This document shows, in pieces, positions 16,974-25,565 of a DNA stretch of 51,817 nucleotides. Positions within the stretch are counted from its first letter, which is position 1, and each line of letters opens with the position of its first letter. Position numbers and translations under genes: made by a program. This DNA comes from Actinoallomurus sp. Lineage in GTDB: Bacteria > Actinomycetota > Actinomycetes > Streptosporangiales > Streptosporangiaceae. The notes beneath the pieces are model-generated. The model was not told the origin of the DNA, did no database searches, and saw nothing but the letters and a program-made list of their open reading frames with translations. The stretch spans positions 1-51,817 of the forward strand of contig JAOPYG010000029.1 in NCBI GenBank assembly GCA_025964685.1. The letters are read 5' to 3'.

Positions 16974-17079
16974 GGCGGATCAGCGTACGGTCACCCCCGT
17001 TCGAGCACCACGACGGGGATCACGCGTTCGGTCCTGGAGTGTGGTCGGAGAGGAAGGGACCATCTGCGTCATCCGTGCC

Positions 17080-18030
17080 TCAGCCGGAGCCGGGCACGCC
17101 ATGCGCGATCCAGTGGCGAATCCGCTCCGCCGCCTGATCCGCGACGGGATGTCCCACGAGAGGGCGGGTGACCAGGTCGCTGAGGGCGAACATGTCCAGG
17201 ACGTGCCCCAGGTAGGCCCAGTCCTCGGCGAGCGGCAGGTCATCGGGCCGGTGCGCGGCGAAGGCGGCGCGGAACCCGTCGAGGAAGCGCGCCGGGTATT
17301 CGGCGCCGAAGCGGGCCATGTTCGCGGCGTCGCCGTACGGACATCCGGAGTAGCCGAACTCCCAGTCCAGGACGGCGTCCACACGCCAGCCGGTACGCAC
17401 GCGCGTGACCAGGATGTTCTTGGGATTGATGTCGGCGTGCACGAGCCGGGCGTGATCGTCGATGCGGACGAGCGCCGGGGCGTGCACCGCGCACAGGTCC
17501 GCCCACGCCCGCCGGGTGGCCCGGTCCAGGCGGACGTCGGGAGTGATGGTCATGCAGCCCGCGACGACCTCGGGCAACTGCTCGGACCAGGGGCGCTCCG
17601 CACCGACGGTGAGGTGTTCGTCGGCGAAGAAGCCCCGGCGGTCGAACGTCACCGCGCCGATGCCGGCGACCACACGTCCCACCTCGGCGCCAAGCTCGCC
17701 CAGAGCCGCCCCGTCGAACTCTCCGCCGGAGAGCACCTCGCTGAGCGGCGTGCCCGTCACGTACTCCAGGATCATGACCGGGCGAGCGCCCTCGCCCGGT
17801 GCCGCCGCGGGCATGACCAGCAGCACCCGCGGTACGGGGACGTACCGGCGTGCCGCGGCCATGACCGCTGCCTCGACGGCGGGGTCCGGGCCGCCGAGCC
17901 GCGCGACGACCTGGCCCTCGGCCAGTGTGAGCAGGCACGTCTCGTGGAAGAACCCCCCGGCCAGGCCGGCCGTCGCCAATACCGGACGGCCCAGCGCCGC
18001 GGCGATGCAGTGGATCTCCTCCGCTCGCAT
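17080..18030 (-). CDS. Aminoglycoside/choline phosphotransferase-like kinase (APH family)
   Basis: A 316-residue protein with the APH-fold signature: the Brenner motif is VHADINPKNILV, the metal-binding motif is VLDWEFGYSGCPYGDAANM, and a partner strand is PVMILEYVTG. It would transfer phosphate from ATP to a small hydroxylated molecule. Nothing in the context links it to a particular antibiotic, so resistance should not be assumed. I use ATG 18030; a TTG four codons upstream is also open. Confidence 0.8.
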   Translation of the reverse strand: MRAEEIHCIAAALGRPVLATAGLAGGFFHETCLLTLAEGQVVARLGGPDPAVEAAVMAAARRYVPVPRVLLVMPAAAPGEGARPVMILEYVTGTPLSEVLSGGEFDGAALGELGAEVGRVVAGIGAVTFDRRGFFADEHLTVGAERPWSEQLPEVVAGCMTITPDVRLDRATRRAWADLCAVHAPALVRIDDHARLVHADINPKNILVTRVRTGWRVDAVLDWEFGYSGCPYGDAANMARFGAEYPARFLDGFRAAFAAHRPDDLPLAEDWAYLGHVLDMFALSDLVTRPLVGHPVADQAAERIRHWIAHGVPGSG

Positions 18031-18104
18031 CGGCCCAGTCAACCAGTCACGTGGACGTGCGGCCCGGATGGTGGAGCATAGGGTTACCGCGGCGAAGGGA
18101 ACCC

Positions 18105-18701
18105 ATGGACGAGCAGACCGTCATCGACTGGACCGACGCGGCGTGGCTCAACCTGCCGCTCAACGCCGAGCCGGACGGTGAGGCGCTCCTGGTGACCACG
18201 CGGCACGGCGGCGACTTCTGGCGCACGACGGCCTACGGGTTCGTCCACGACGACGGGCACGCGCTACTGACCGCCTTCCCGCCCGGATCCGCGGTCGAGG
18301 TGGGTTTCGTGGCCGACCTGGACGAGCTGTACGACCAGGCGGGGCTCATGGTGCGGGTGGACGCGGAGACCTGGATCAAGGCCGGGGTCGAGCTCAGTGA
18401 CGGGCAGCCCCAGCTTGGCGCCGTGGTCACCCACGGGCGGTCGGACTGGTCCATGGCGCCCGTGCCGGACTGGGCCGGCCGCCGGGTCACCGTACGCGCG
18501 AGCCGGACCGGCGACGCGGTGACGGTACGGGCGCGCTGTGAGGACGAACCGTGGCGGATGGTGCGGCTGGCGCCGCTCGCCCCGGACGCGACGGCGGCGG
18601 CCGGGCCGTTCTGCTGCTCACCCCAGCGCGAGGGGCTGACCGTCCGGTTCACCGGCTTCACCACCGGTCCCGCCGACCGCGCCCTGCACGACGACGGCTG
18701 A
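18105..18701 (+). CDS. DUF1349 concanavalin A-like protein
   Basis: A 198-residue protein that resembles the DUF1349/regulation-of-enolase family: HGGDFWRTTAYGFVHDDGHAL, then ELYDQAGLMVRVDAETWIKAGVEL, and GPFCCSPQREGLTVRF near the end. The fold is a single jelly-roll like the C-terminal domain of GH43 xylosidases. No signal peptide is seen, so it is probably cytoplasmic. ATG 18105 follows GAAGGGA at a good spacing. It converges with the nucleoside phosphorylase gene. Its biochemical role is not established. Confidence 0.8.
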   Translation: MDEQTVIDWTDAAWLNLPLNAEPDGEALLVTTRHGGDFWRTTAYGFVHDDGHALLTAFPPGSAVEVGFVADLDELYDQAGLMVRVDAETWIKAGVELSDGQPQLGAVVTHGRSDWSMAPVPDWAGRRVTVRASRTGDAVTVRARCEDEPWRMVRLAPLAPDATAAAGPFCCSPQREGLTVRFTGFTTGPADRALHDDG

Positions 18702-18718
18702 CCGCCGTGAGCGGCCGC

Positions 18719-19474
18719 TCAGAGCCGGGTGACCGTCTCGACGGCGATCCGGAGGATTTCGGCGCGCACGCCGGCCGTGGTCCAGTCGCGGTGGTCCCAG
18801 GCCGCACCGCTGAGGTCGTCCCCGGCGTAGAGGTACTGCACGAAACGCACGTCACGGAACCTGGCCACCGCGAGGAAGGCCGCGGTCTCCATCTCGACGG
18901 TGACGCAGCCTTCGTCGCGCCGGGCGCGGACCCGGGCCGCGGTCTCCCTCAAGACGCCGTCCGTGGTCCAGGTCACGCCGGTGGTGTACGGGACTCCGTG
19001 CTCGGCGAGGGTGGCCACGGCCGTCTCGACCGCTGACGGGTCGGCCTCGATGACCCGCGCGGGTGGGGCGTAGTGGTATGAGGTTCCCTCGTCTCGTACG
19101 GCGGCGTCCGGCACGACGATGTGACCGAGGGCGAGGCCGGGCCGGACGGCCCCCGCGCCGCCGCAGGCGACGAAGCGCCGTCCCCCGGCGGCGATCGCCT
19201 TCTCCATGTGCTGGACGGCCAGCGGCGCGCCGACGCCCGGGTGGAAGACGGCCACCGGGATGTCGCCGTGGTCCACCCGGTGGATCGCGTGGCCGCCGAG
19301 CTCACGCGAGAACTCCCCGATCCGCCGTGCGCCGTGGGTGTCGGCCAGGGCGGCGACCACCTCGGGGAAGAAGCACATCACGACCCGCTCCGGCAGCGGT
19401 TCGGTCAGCGCCGGAGGAGTCGGGCTGATCAGAGCGTCGCTCTCGGGGTCGAACTCCGTCAGTGGCAGGTCCAC
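18719..19474 (-). CDS. Nucleoside phosphorylase (PNP/UDP family)
   Basis: A 251-residue protein of the NP-I family: CGGAGAVRPGLALGHIVVPD is the phosphate/ribose-binding loop region and VTVEMETAAF the nucleoside-binding motif. It would phosphorolyse a purine nucleoside or uridine to base plus ribose 1-phosphate in the cytoplasm. The gene starts 28 bp after the end of cobN on the same strand and may be read through from the cobN transcript, hence under cobalamin control. Ribose phosphate chemistry could serve nucleotide-loop assembly, but that link is speculative. Confidence 0.85.
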   Translation of the reverse strand: MDLPLTEFDPESDALISPTPPALTEPLPERVVMCFFPEVVAALADTHGARRIGEFSRELGGHAIHRVDHGDIPVAVFHPGVGAPLAVQHMEKAIAAGGRRFVACGGAGAVRPGLALGHIVVPDAAVRDEGTSYHYAPPARVIEADPSAVETAVATLAEHGVPYTTGVTWTTDGVLRETAARVRARRDEGCVTVEMETAAFLAVARFRDVRFVQYLYAGDDLSGAAWDHRDWTTAGVRAEILRIAVETVTRL

Positions 19475-19502
19475 GGCGTCTCCTCACGCGATCGGCAGGG
19501 CG

Positions 19503-22500
19503 CTATTCGCCCGCTTCGAGGTCGCCCTCGAGCTGGAGGTAGGTCTGTTTGAGCCTGTCGTGCGTCTCGGGAGAGGGCTCGGCCCACAGCTCGCGGTCGG
19601 CGGCCTCCAGGAGGCGTTCGGTGATGCCCCGCAGCGCCCAGGGGTTCGAGCGCTCCATGAACTCGCGGTTCTCCGCGTCGAAGACGTACTCCTCGGCGAG
19701 CTTCTCGTACATCCAGTCGTCGACGACGCCGGCCGTCGCGTCGTAGCCGAACAGGTAGTCGACGGTCGCGGCCAGCTCGAAGGCGCCCTTGTAGCCGTGC
19801 CGGCGCATGGCCGCGATCCAGCGCGGGTTCACCACGCGGGCGCGGAACACCCGGTGGGTCTCCTCGCCGAGCGTCCGGGTCTTGACCTGGTCCGGCAGCG
19901 CCGAGTCGCCGACGTACGCGGCGGGGCTGCGGCCGGTGAGCGAGCGGACCATGGCGACCATGCCGCCGTGGTACTGGAAGTAGTCGTCGGAGTCGACGAT
20001 GTCGTGCTCGCGGGTGTCCTGGTTCTTGGCCGCGACCGCGATCCGGCGGAACGCCGCCTCCATGTCGGTGCGCGCCTCACGCCCGTCCAGGCCACGCCCG
20101 TACGCGTAACCGCCCCACACCGCGTACACCTCGGCCAGGTCCCCGTCGTCACGCCAGTTGCGTGAGTCGATGAGCGGCAGCAGGCCCGCGCCGTACGCCC
20201 CGGGCTTGGAGCCGAAGATGCGGCTCGTCGCGCGCCGCCAGTCGCCGTGCGCCCGGGCGTCCTCCAGCGCGTGCGCACGGAGGTGGTTGTCCGGCTCGTC
20301 CAGCTCGGCGACGGCGGCGATCGCGTCGTCGAGGAGGGTGATGACGTGCGGGAACGCGTCGCGGAAGAAGCCGGAGATGCGCAGCGTCACGTCGATGCGC
20401 GGACGGCCGAGCTCCTCACGCGTGATGATCTCGAACCCGGTGACCCGGCGCGACGCCTCGTCCCACACAGGCCGGACGCCGATCAGCGCGAGTACCTCGG
20501 CGATGTCGTCGCCCTGCGTGCGCATCGCCGAGGTGCCCCAGACCGTGAGGCCGACGCTGCGCGGGTACTCGCCGGTGTCGGCGAGGTGCCGTTCGACCAG
20601 CGACTCGGCGAGCGAGACCCCGACGTCCCACGAGTTGCGCGACGGGATCGCCTTCGGGTCGACGGAGTAGAAGTTGCGGCCGGTCGGCAGCACGTTGACC
20701 AGCCCGCGCGTGGGCGATCCCGACGGCCCGGCCGGGACGTACCCGCCGTCCAGCGCGTGCAGCACCGCGTCGATCTCACCGGACGTGGCGTCGAGCCGGG
20801 GCACCACCTCATCGGCCGCGAACTCCAGCAGCCGTACGACCTCCGGCGCCGGCTCCCCGAGCACCTCGGCGCAGACCGCCGGTGCCTTGGACACGTCCCA
20901 GCCGAGCGTCTCCATACCGACGACGAGACGCCGCGCCACCGCCTCGAGCAGGTCGATCACGTCGGAGGCGGTACGTGCCGGCCCGTCGGCGATCTCGGTG
21001 AGCCCGCCCGCGTCCGCGTCCGCGCCCGGCGTGGCCAGCAGCGCCTTCTCGTCCAGGCCGTACCTGGCGGCGATGGCGGCACGCAGCCCGGGCAGCGCGC
21101 CGGAGCGGCCGGCCCAGACCTGGGTGGCCCGCAGCACCGCGAGAACCAGGTTGACCCGCTGCCCGGAATCCGGCGCGTCACCCAGGATGTGCAGCCCGTC
21201 CCGGATCTGCACGTCCTTGATCTCGCACAGGTACCCGTCGACGTGCAGGACGAAGTCGTCGAAGTCGGTGGCGTCCGGCTGATCGTCGATGTGCAGGTCG
21301 TGGTGGAGTTGCGCGGCCTGGACGAGGGTCCAGATCTGCGCGCGCACGGCCGGCAGCTTCGTCGGGTCCAGCGCCTGCACCGTGGCGTACTCGTCCAGAA
21401 GCTGTTCGAGCTTGGCCAGGTCCCCGTACGTGTCGGCGCGCGCCATCGGCGGCACCAGGTGGTCGACGATGACGGCGTGCCCGCGCCGCTTGGCCTGGGT
21501 GCCCTCGCCCGGGTCGTTGACGATGAAGGGGTAGACCAGGGGCAGATCACCGAGGACCGCGTCGGGGGCGCAGGAGGCGGACAGGCCGAGGCCCTTTCCG
21601 GGCAGCCATTCGAGGGTGCCGTGCTTGCCGAGGTGGACGACGGCGTCGGCGCGGAAGTGCTGGTCGAGCCAGCGGTAGGCGGCCAGGTAGTGGTGCGAGG
21701 GCGGCAGGTCGGGGTCGTGGTAGATCGCGACCGGGTTCTCGCCGAACCCCCGCGGCGGCTGGATCATCAGCAGCACGTTGCCGAACCGCAGCGACGCGAG
21801 CACGATGTCGTCGCCGTCGGTGTACAGCTGCCCCGGCGGCTCACCCCAGTGCTCCCGCACGCCCTCGCGCAGAGAGTCCGGCAGCGCGGCGAACCACCGC
21901 TCGTAGTCGGCCAGCGGGACCCGCGCTGACGCGGCGCGCAACTGGTCCTCGGTCAGCCACTCCACGTCGTGGCCACCCGCCGCGATCAGTGTGTGGATGA
22001 GCGTGTCGCCGTCGGAGGGATGCTCGCCGACCTGGTAGCCGGCCTCCTCCATGGCGGCCAGCAGGCGTACCGCCGAGACGGGCGTGTCCAGGCCGACCGC
22101 GTTGCCGACGCGTGCGTGCTTGGTCGGGTACGACGACAGCACGATCGCCAGCCTCCGCTCGGCGGGGGGCGTGTGCCGCAGGCGCGCGTGGCGTACGGCG
22201 ATGCCGGCGACGCGGGCGGCGCGCTCGGGGTCGGCGGCGTACACCGGGATGCCGCCCGGCCCCTCTTCCTTGAAGGAGAACGGCACCGAGATCAGGCGGC
22301 CGTCGAACTCCGGGATGGCGACCTGCATGGCCGCGTCCATCGGCGACAGCGCGGCGTCGGAGGCCTCCCAGACCTCCCGTGACGTCGTCAGGCACATTCC
22401 CTGGATGATCGGGACGTCCAGCGTGGCCAGCGCCCCCGCGTCCCAGCCGTCCTCGGCCGAGACACCGGCCGCGAGGACGGTGACGACGACCGCGTCGGCG

Positions 22501-23108
22501 CGGCCGAGCAGCTCCATCAGGCCCTCGTCGGCGGCGCGCAGCGAACCGCAGAAGACCGGCAGTGGATTGCCGCCCGCCGCGTTGATGCGCTCGCACAGGG
22601 TGTCGACGAACGCGGTGTTCCCGGACAGCTCGTGCGCGCGGTAGAACACCACGCCCACGGTCGGCCGTCCCTCGACCGCCGCCGGCTCGCCGTGCACGCC
22701 GTACGCGGGCATCCGCTGCGGCGGCGCCCAGGGCTCGTCATCGCCGGGTGACAGCATCCCCGCCAGGAAGCGTGCCAGCTCCCGCAGGTTGCCGACGCCG
22801 CCTTCGCGCAGGTAGTCGAGGGCCTCGGCGGCCACGCCGGCGGGCACGGTCGACTGCGCCATCAGCTCGGCGTCGGGAGTCGCCTCACCGCCCAGCGCGA
22901 CCAACGGCAGGCCGCGGCGGCGCAGGTCCTCGACGCCCTCCTGCCAGGTCTTGAGTCCGCCGAGGAGGCGCAGGACCACCGCGTCGACGTCCTCACAGAG
23001 CGCGTTCAGGTCGGCGACGCCGAGCCGCGCGGGGTTGCCGGTGGCGTAACCGGCGGAACGGGCCGACAACAACTCGGTGTCGGCGGTTGAGAGCAGCAAG
23101 ACACGCAC
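19503..23108 (-). CDS. cobN: Cobaltochelatase large subunit CobN
   Basis: About 1,201 residues, the normal length for CobN of aerobic cobalamin synthesis. It inserts Co2+ into hydrogenobyrinic acid a,c-diamide together with ChlI/ChlD-like ATPase subunits. A conserved HLGKHGTLEWLPGKGLGLS block lies near residue 490, with YPFIVNDPGEGTQAKRRGHAVIVDHL soon after split by typical CobN/BchH spacing, and SRIFGSKPGAYGAGL toward the C-terminus. I place the start at GTG 23108 (RVLLLSTADTELL), preceded by GGGAAGGA. The longer open frame runs back through the riboswitch and is not coding. It is regulated by the cobalamin riboswitch upstream. Confidence 0.93.
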   Translation of the reverse strand: MRVLLLSTADTELLSARSAGYATGNPARLGVADLNALCEDVDAVVLRLLGGLKTWQEGVEDLRRRGLPLVALGGEATPDAELMAQSTVPAGVAAEALDYLREGGVGNLRELARFLAGMLSPGDDEPWAPPQRMPAYGVHGEPAAVEGRPTVGVVFYRAHELSGNTAFVDTLCERINAAGGNPLPVFCGSLRAADEGLMELLGRADAVVVTVLAAGVSAEDGWDAGALATLDVPIIQGMCLTTSREVWEASDAALSPMDAAMQVAIPEFDGRLISVPFSFKEEGPGGIPVYAADPERAARVAGIAVRHARLRHTPPAERRLAIVLSSYPTKHARVGNAVGLDTPVSAVRLLAAMEEAGYQVGEHPSDGDTLIHTLIAAGGHDVEWLTEDQLRAASARVPLADYERWFAALPDSLREGVREHWGEPPGQLYTDGDDIVLASLRFGNVLLMIQPPRGFGENPVAIYHDPDLPPSHHYLAAYRWLDQHFRADAVVHLGKHGTLEWLPGKGLGLSASCAPDAVLGDLPLVYPFIVNDPGEGTQAKRRGHAVIVDHLVPPMARADTYGDLAKLEQLLDEYATVQALDPTKLPAVRAQIWTLVQAAQLHHDLHIDDQPDATDFDDFVLHVDGYLCEIKDVQIRDGLHILGDAPDSGQRVNLVLAVLRATQVWAGRSGALPGLRAAIAARYGLDEKALLATPGADADAGGLTEIADGPARTASDVIDLLEAVARRLVVGMETLGWDVSKAPAVCAEVLGEPAPEVVRLLEFAADEVVPRLDATSGEIDAVLHALDGGYVPAGPSGSPTRGLVNVLPTGRNFYSVDPKAIPSRNSWDVGVSLAESLVERHLADTGEYPRSVGLTVWGTSAMRTQGDDIAEVLALIGVRPVWDEASRRVTGFEIITREELGRPRIDVTLRISGFFRDAFPHVITLLDDAIAAVAELDEPDNHLRAHALEDARAHGDWRRATSRIFGSKPGAYGAGLLPLIDSRNWRDDGDLAEVYAVWGGYAYGRGLDGREARTDMEAAFRRIAVAAKNQDTREHDIVDSDDYFQYHGGMVAMVRSLTGRSPAAYVGDSALPDQVKTRTLGEETHRVFRARVVNPRWIAAMRRHGYKGAFELAATVDYLFGYDATAGVVDDWMYEKLAEEYVFDAENREFMERSNPWALRGITERLLEAADRELWAEPSPETHDRLKQTYLQLEGDLEAGE

Positions 23109-23157
23109 GTCTGGGTCCTTCCCTCGGGGGTCCTCGCCCCGGCTCGGGTGCCGATCG

Positions 23158-23345
23158 CCGACGGGGAAGTCTCCTGACTCCCAGGTCATCGCACGGTGTC
23201 TCCGGCCCCCTGCGGGGACCGGCGGCACCACCCGCGGCCTTCCAGCTCGCGCCGTGGCCGTACGCGCGGGTTCGCTACCTGATCACAGTTGCGGGACAGC
23301 CCCGGAATCGCACCGGGTTCCTTCCCTCGCCGTCGCGCGGACAGT
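23158..23345 (-). ncRNA. Cobalamin (adenosylcobalamin) riboswitch
   Basis: Read on the minus strand the region has the class hallmarks in order. First is GAGGGAAGGAACCCGGTGCG, then TCCGGGGCTGTCCCGCAACT followed by GTGATCAGG, and near the 3' end AGTCAGGAGACTTCCC, a variant of the B12 box (consensus AGYCAGGAGACCTGCC). It ends about 50 nt before the cobN GTG. When bound to adenosylcobalamin it would reduce cobN expression, by sequestering the start region or by termination. Exact ends are estimated. Confidence 0.93.
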
Positions 23346-23407
23346 CTACGAGAGCGGCGGCCGGTCGAGACGTGTCGATTGTCACCTGTCGCGGTTACCG
23401 TGGTGCC

Positions 23408-24259
23408 ATGAGCAGCTCAGCTCCCGTGACGGAGCGAGCCGAGGTGGTCCCGCCGGCACATCTGGCGCCGCTGGTGGCCCGCTACTCCGGCTACCGCTAC
23501 GAAGGGCTGCCGCCGGGCACTCACCGGGGGCTGCCGTCGCCTTACCTCACGATCGTCCTCAGCCTCGGCAAGCGGACCCGCACGGCGGTCATGCCCGACC
23601 GGCGGCAGGCTCCGGCCGAGTTCGCGGCCCTCGCCGGCGGCCTGCACACGCGGGCCGCGCTGATCGAGCACGACGGCGACCAGTACGGCGTCCAGCTCGC
23701 GCTGACCCCGGCCGGGGCGAGGTCCCTGCTGGGGATGCCGGCGGGCGAGCTGGCCTCGGCGGTCGTCCCGCTGGACGGGCTCCTGCCGACGCGTGCGGGT
23801 GAGCTGATCGAGCGCATGGGCGAGGCCCCCACCTGGGCCGCCCGGTTCGCCGTGCTCGACGAGGTGCTGGCACATGACGCGGGCCGGCTCCCCGCGCCGC
23901 CCGACGAGCTGTGTCACGCCTGGCGGCTGCTGACCGAGCGCGGCGGCCGCGTGCGCATCGCCGACCTCGCCGGCGAGGTCGGCTGGAGCCGCCGGCACCT
24001 GGCCGAGCGGTTCACGGCGGAGTACGGCCTGACGCCCAAGGAGGCGGCCAGGGTCGTCCGCTTCGAGCGCTCCAAGCGGCTGCTGCAGCGGCGCGACCGT
24101 CCGCCTCTCGCCGACGTCGCGGCGGCATGCGGGTTCTATGACCAGGCGCATCTGGCGCGCGAGTGGAACGACCTCGGCGGCTGCCCGCCCTCGGCCTGGC
24201 TGGCCGGCGAAGACCTCCCATTCATCCAAGACGGCGAGGCGGAGCCGGGCGCACGATAG
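23408..24259 (+). CDS. AraC-family transcriptional regulator
   Basis: A 283-residue protein. The C-terminal AraC domain (about 178-270) has both helix-turn-helix units: IADLAGEVGWSRRHLAERF and LADVAAACGFYDQAHLAREW. The N-terminal part resembles the DUF6597 sensor fold found in regulators paired with VOC or DinB proteins. The gene is divergent from the riboswitch and is followed after 4 bp by a VOC-family gene, which it probably controls. ATG 23408 gives the standard length; the longer frame crosses the riboswitch. Confidence 0.9.
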   Translation: MSSSAPVTERAEVVPPAHLAPLVARYSGYRYEGLPPGTHRGLPSPYLTIVLSLGKRTRTAVMPDRRQAPAEFAALAGGLHTRAALIEHDGDQYGVQLALTPAGARSLLGMPAGELASAVVPLDGLLPTRAGELIERMGEAPTWAARFAVLDEVLAHDAGRLPAPPDELCHAWRLLTERGGRVRIADLAGEVGWSRRHLAERFTAEYGLTPKEAARVVRFERSKRLLQRRDRPPLADVAAACGFYDQAHLAREWNDLGGCPPSAWLAGEDLPFIQDGEAEPGAR

Positions 24260-24263
24260 GCCT

Positions 24264-24653
24264 ATGAGCGAAACCATGATCTGGCCCTCAGCCCGCTACT
24301 CAGACGCCCACGCCGCGATCCAGTTCCTCATCGACGCCTTCGGGTTCGAACGCGTCGCGGTGTACGAGACCGGCGACCGCGTCGACCACGCCGAGCTGCG
24401 CTGGCCCGGCGGCGGCGGCGTGATGCTGGGCAGCGCCTCCCGCGACGACAGTTCGATCGCCGATCTGCCGGCCGGCACCGGTTCGGTCTACGTCGTGACC
24501 GACGACGTGGAGGGCCTGTTCAAGCGCGCCTGCGCGGCGGGCGCGACCGTCGTCAGGGAACCCCGCGACGAGTCCTACGGCGCGGGCTTCACCGTCCGCG
24601 ACCCCGAAGGGGTGTTCTGGAGCTTCGGCACCTATCGAGGCGCCGGCAGCTGA
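24264..24653 (+). CDS. VOC/glyoxalase-like protein (PhnB-type)
   Basis: A 129-residue single-domain member of the vicinal oxygen chelate superfamily: paired beta-alpha-beta-beta-beta modules with YSDAHAAIQFLIDAFGFE, then TDDVEGLFKRACAAGA and FTVRDPEGVFWSFGTY. The residues are those seen in glyoxalase/bleomycin-resistance-like proteins. It is translated as part of the AraC transcript, 4 bp downstream. Enzyme activity or drug binding is not predictable. It converges with the ANL-like gene, with 4 bp between stops. Confidence 0.88.
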   Translation: MSETMIWPSARYSDAHAAIQFLIDAFGFERVAVYETGDRVDHAELRWPGGGGVMLGSASRDDSSIADLPAGTGSVYVVTDDVEGLFKRACAAGATVVREPRDESYGAGFTVRDPEGVFWSFGTYRGAGS

Positions 24654-24657
24654 CCAA

Positions 24658-25464
24658 CTACGGCGTCACCACCGGGCAGCCGAGCCCCTGCTCGACCCGG
24701 CCCGGCGGTGTCGTGCCGTGTGAGACCGCGATCCGCAGCGGCTCGAAGGTGCCTCGTGGGCCCTCCGCGGCGAGACGGCCCAAGAACGCCGGTGTGGAGA
24801 GCAGCACGCTGACCCGATGCCGGCGCACGCCCTCGGCCACGATCGGCACCGACCGCTGCCCGGAGTCGAGCACGGCGCTGGCTCCGGAGAACAGCGGCAG
24901 GAAGATCGTGTTGCGGAGGCCGACCGGGTCGTAGGTCTTCGGCACCGAGAACAGCACGTCGTTCTGGCGCAGGCCGAAGGGCTCCATCGCCAGATACGAC
25001 TCTTCCGGGTCGCCATGGGCATAGGTCTCGGCGTACTGGCCGTAGGCGGGCGTCTCGGGCAGCACCGGGTGCGGATCCGCGGCGCGCGCCTCCGGCATCG
25101 CGGCGGCCAGCTCCCCGGACGCGAGGACGCGCGGATGCCGGCCCGCGATGCACACCGCGAAGCTCGCCGGCGGCAGGACGGAGGCGGCCGGGTCGGCCAG
25201 GACCGCGACCGCGCCGATGCGCACGGTGCCGAGGAACGCCCAGACCAGCTCCATCGAGGCGGGCAGCGCGATCGCCACGCGGTCCCCCGCCGCGACGCCG
25301 TGGGACAGGAGCAGGCCCGCCATGCGGGCGGCGCCCCGGTGCACCTCGCCGTGGGTGTAGACGTCGTCGCCGTACAGGAACGCGGCCCGGTCGGCCCAGC
25401 CGAACGCGTCCGTCCATCGGCTGAGCACCTCCGCCAGATTCGCATCCGGGGATGGTCCGGGCAT
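24658..25464 (-). CDS. Shortened ANL-family (AMP-binding ligase-like) protein without P-loop
   Basis: Only 268 residues, about half the length of an acyl/aryl-CoA ligase. The N-terminal half follows benzoate-CoA ligase-like proteins (AFLYGDDVYTHGEVHRGAARMAGLL is split over the usual first strands; GDRVAIALPASMELVWAFLG; LRQNDVLFSVPK). The segment that should hold the ATP-binding SSGSTGRPKG loop is missing between YAETYAHGDPEESY and the next helix. The protein ends shortly after the region before A5, so the mobile C-terminal domain is absent. ATG 25464 follows GGGGAGGAG, so it is probably translated. It is either a pseudoenzyme or a gene remnant. Confidence 0.65.
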   Translation of the reverse strand: MPGPSPDANLAEVLSRWTDAFGWADRAAFLYGDDVYTHGEVHRGAARMAGLLLSHGVAAGDRVAIALPASMELVWAFLGTVRIGAVAVLADPAASVLPPASFAVCIAGRHPRVLASGELAAAMPEARAADPHPVLPETPAYGQYAETYAHGDPEESYLAMEPFGLRQNDVLFSVPKTYDPVGLRNTIFLPLFSGASAVLDSGQRSVPIVAEGVRRHRVSVLLSTPAFLGRLAAEGPRGTFEPLRIAVSHGTTPPGRVEQGLGCPVVTP

Positions 25465-25565
25465 GCGCGCTCCTCCCCATCGTGGGCCCCTACGCGACAT
25501 TAGGCCGGGCGGCGGTGTCGGGACAGACCCGGAGCGTGATCAAATGGGTTCCGATGAGGCCATCT

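Noticed and set aside
17080..18030. Aminoglycoside resistance gene
   Set aside because: Only generic APH-fold motifs are visible, with no close similarity to a known resistance enzyme and no mobile context.
20247..21929. A 560-residue plus-strand open frame inside cobN
   Set aside because: It is antisense to a well-conserved cobN stretch, and the low-complexity translation shows it is a shadow frame.
23109..23231. N-terminal extension of CobN by 41 residues
   Set aside because: The extension would translate the 3' part of the cobalamin riboswitch. A GTG with a good ribosome-binding site sits at the family N-terminus.
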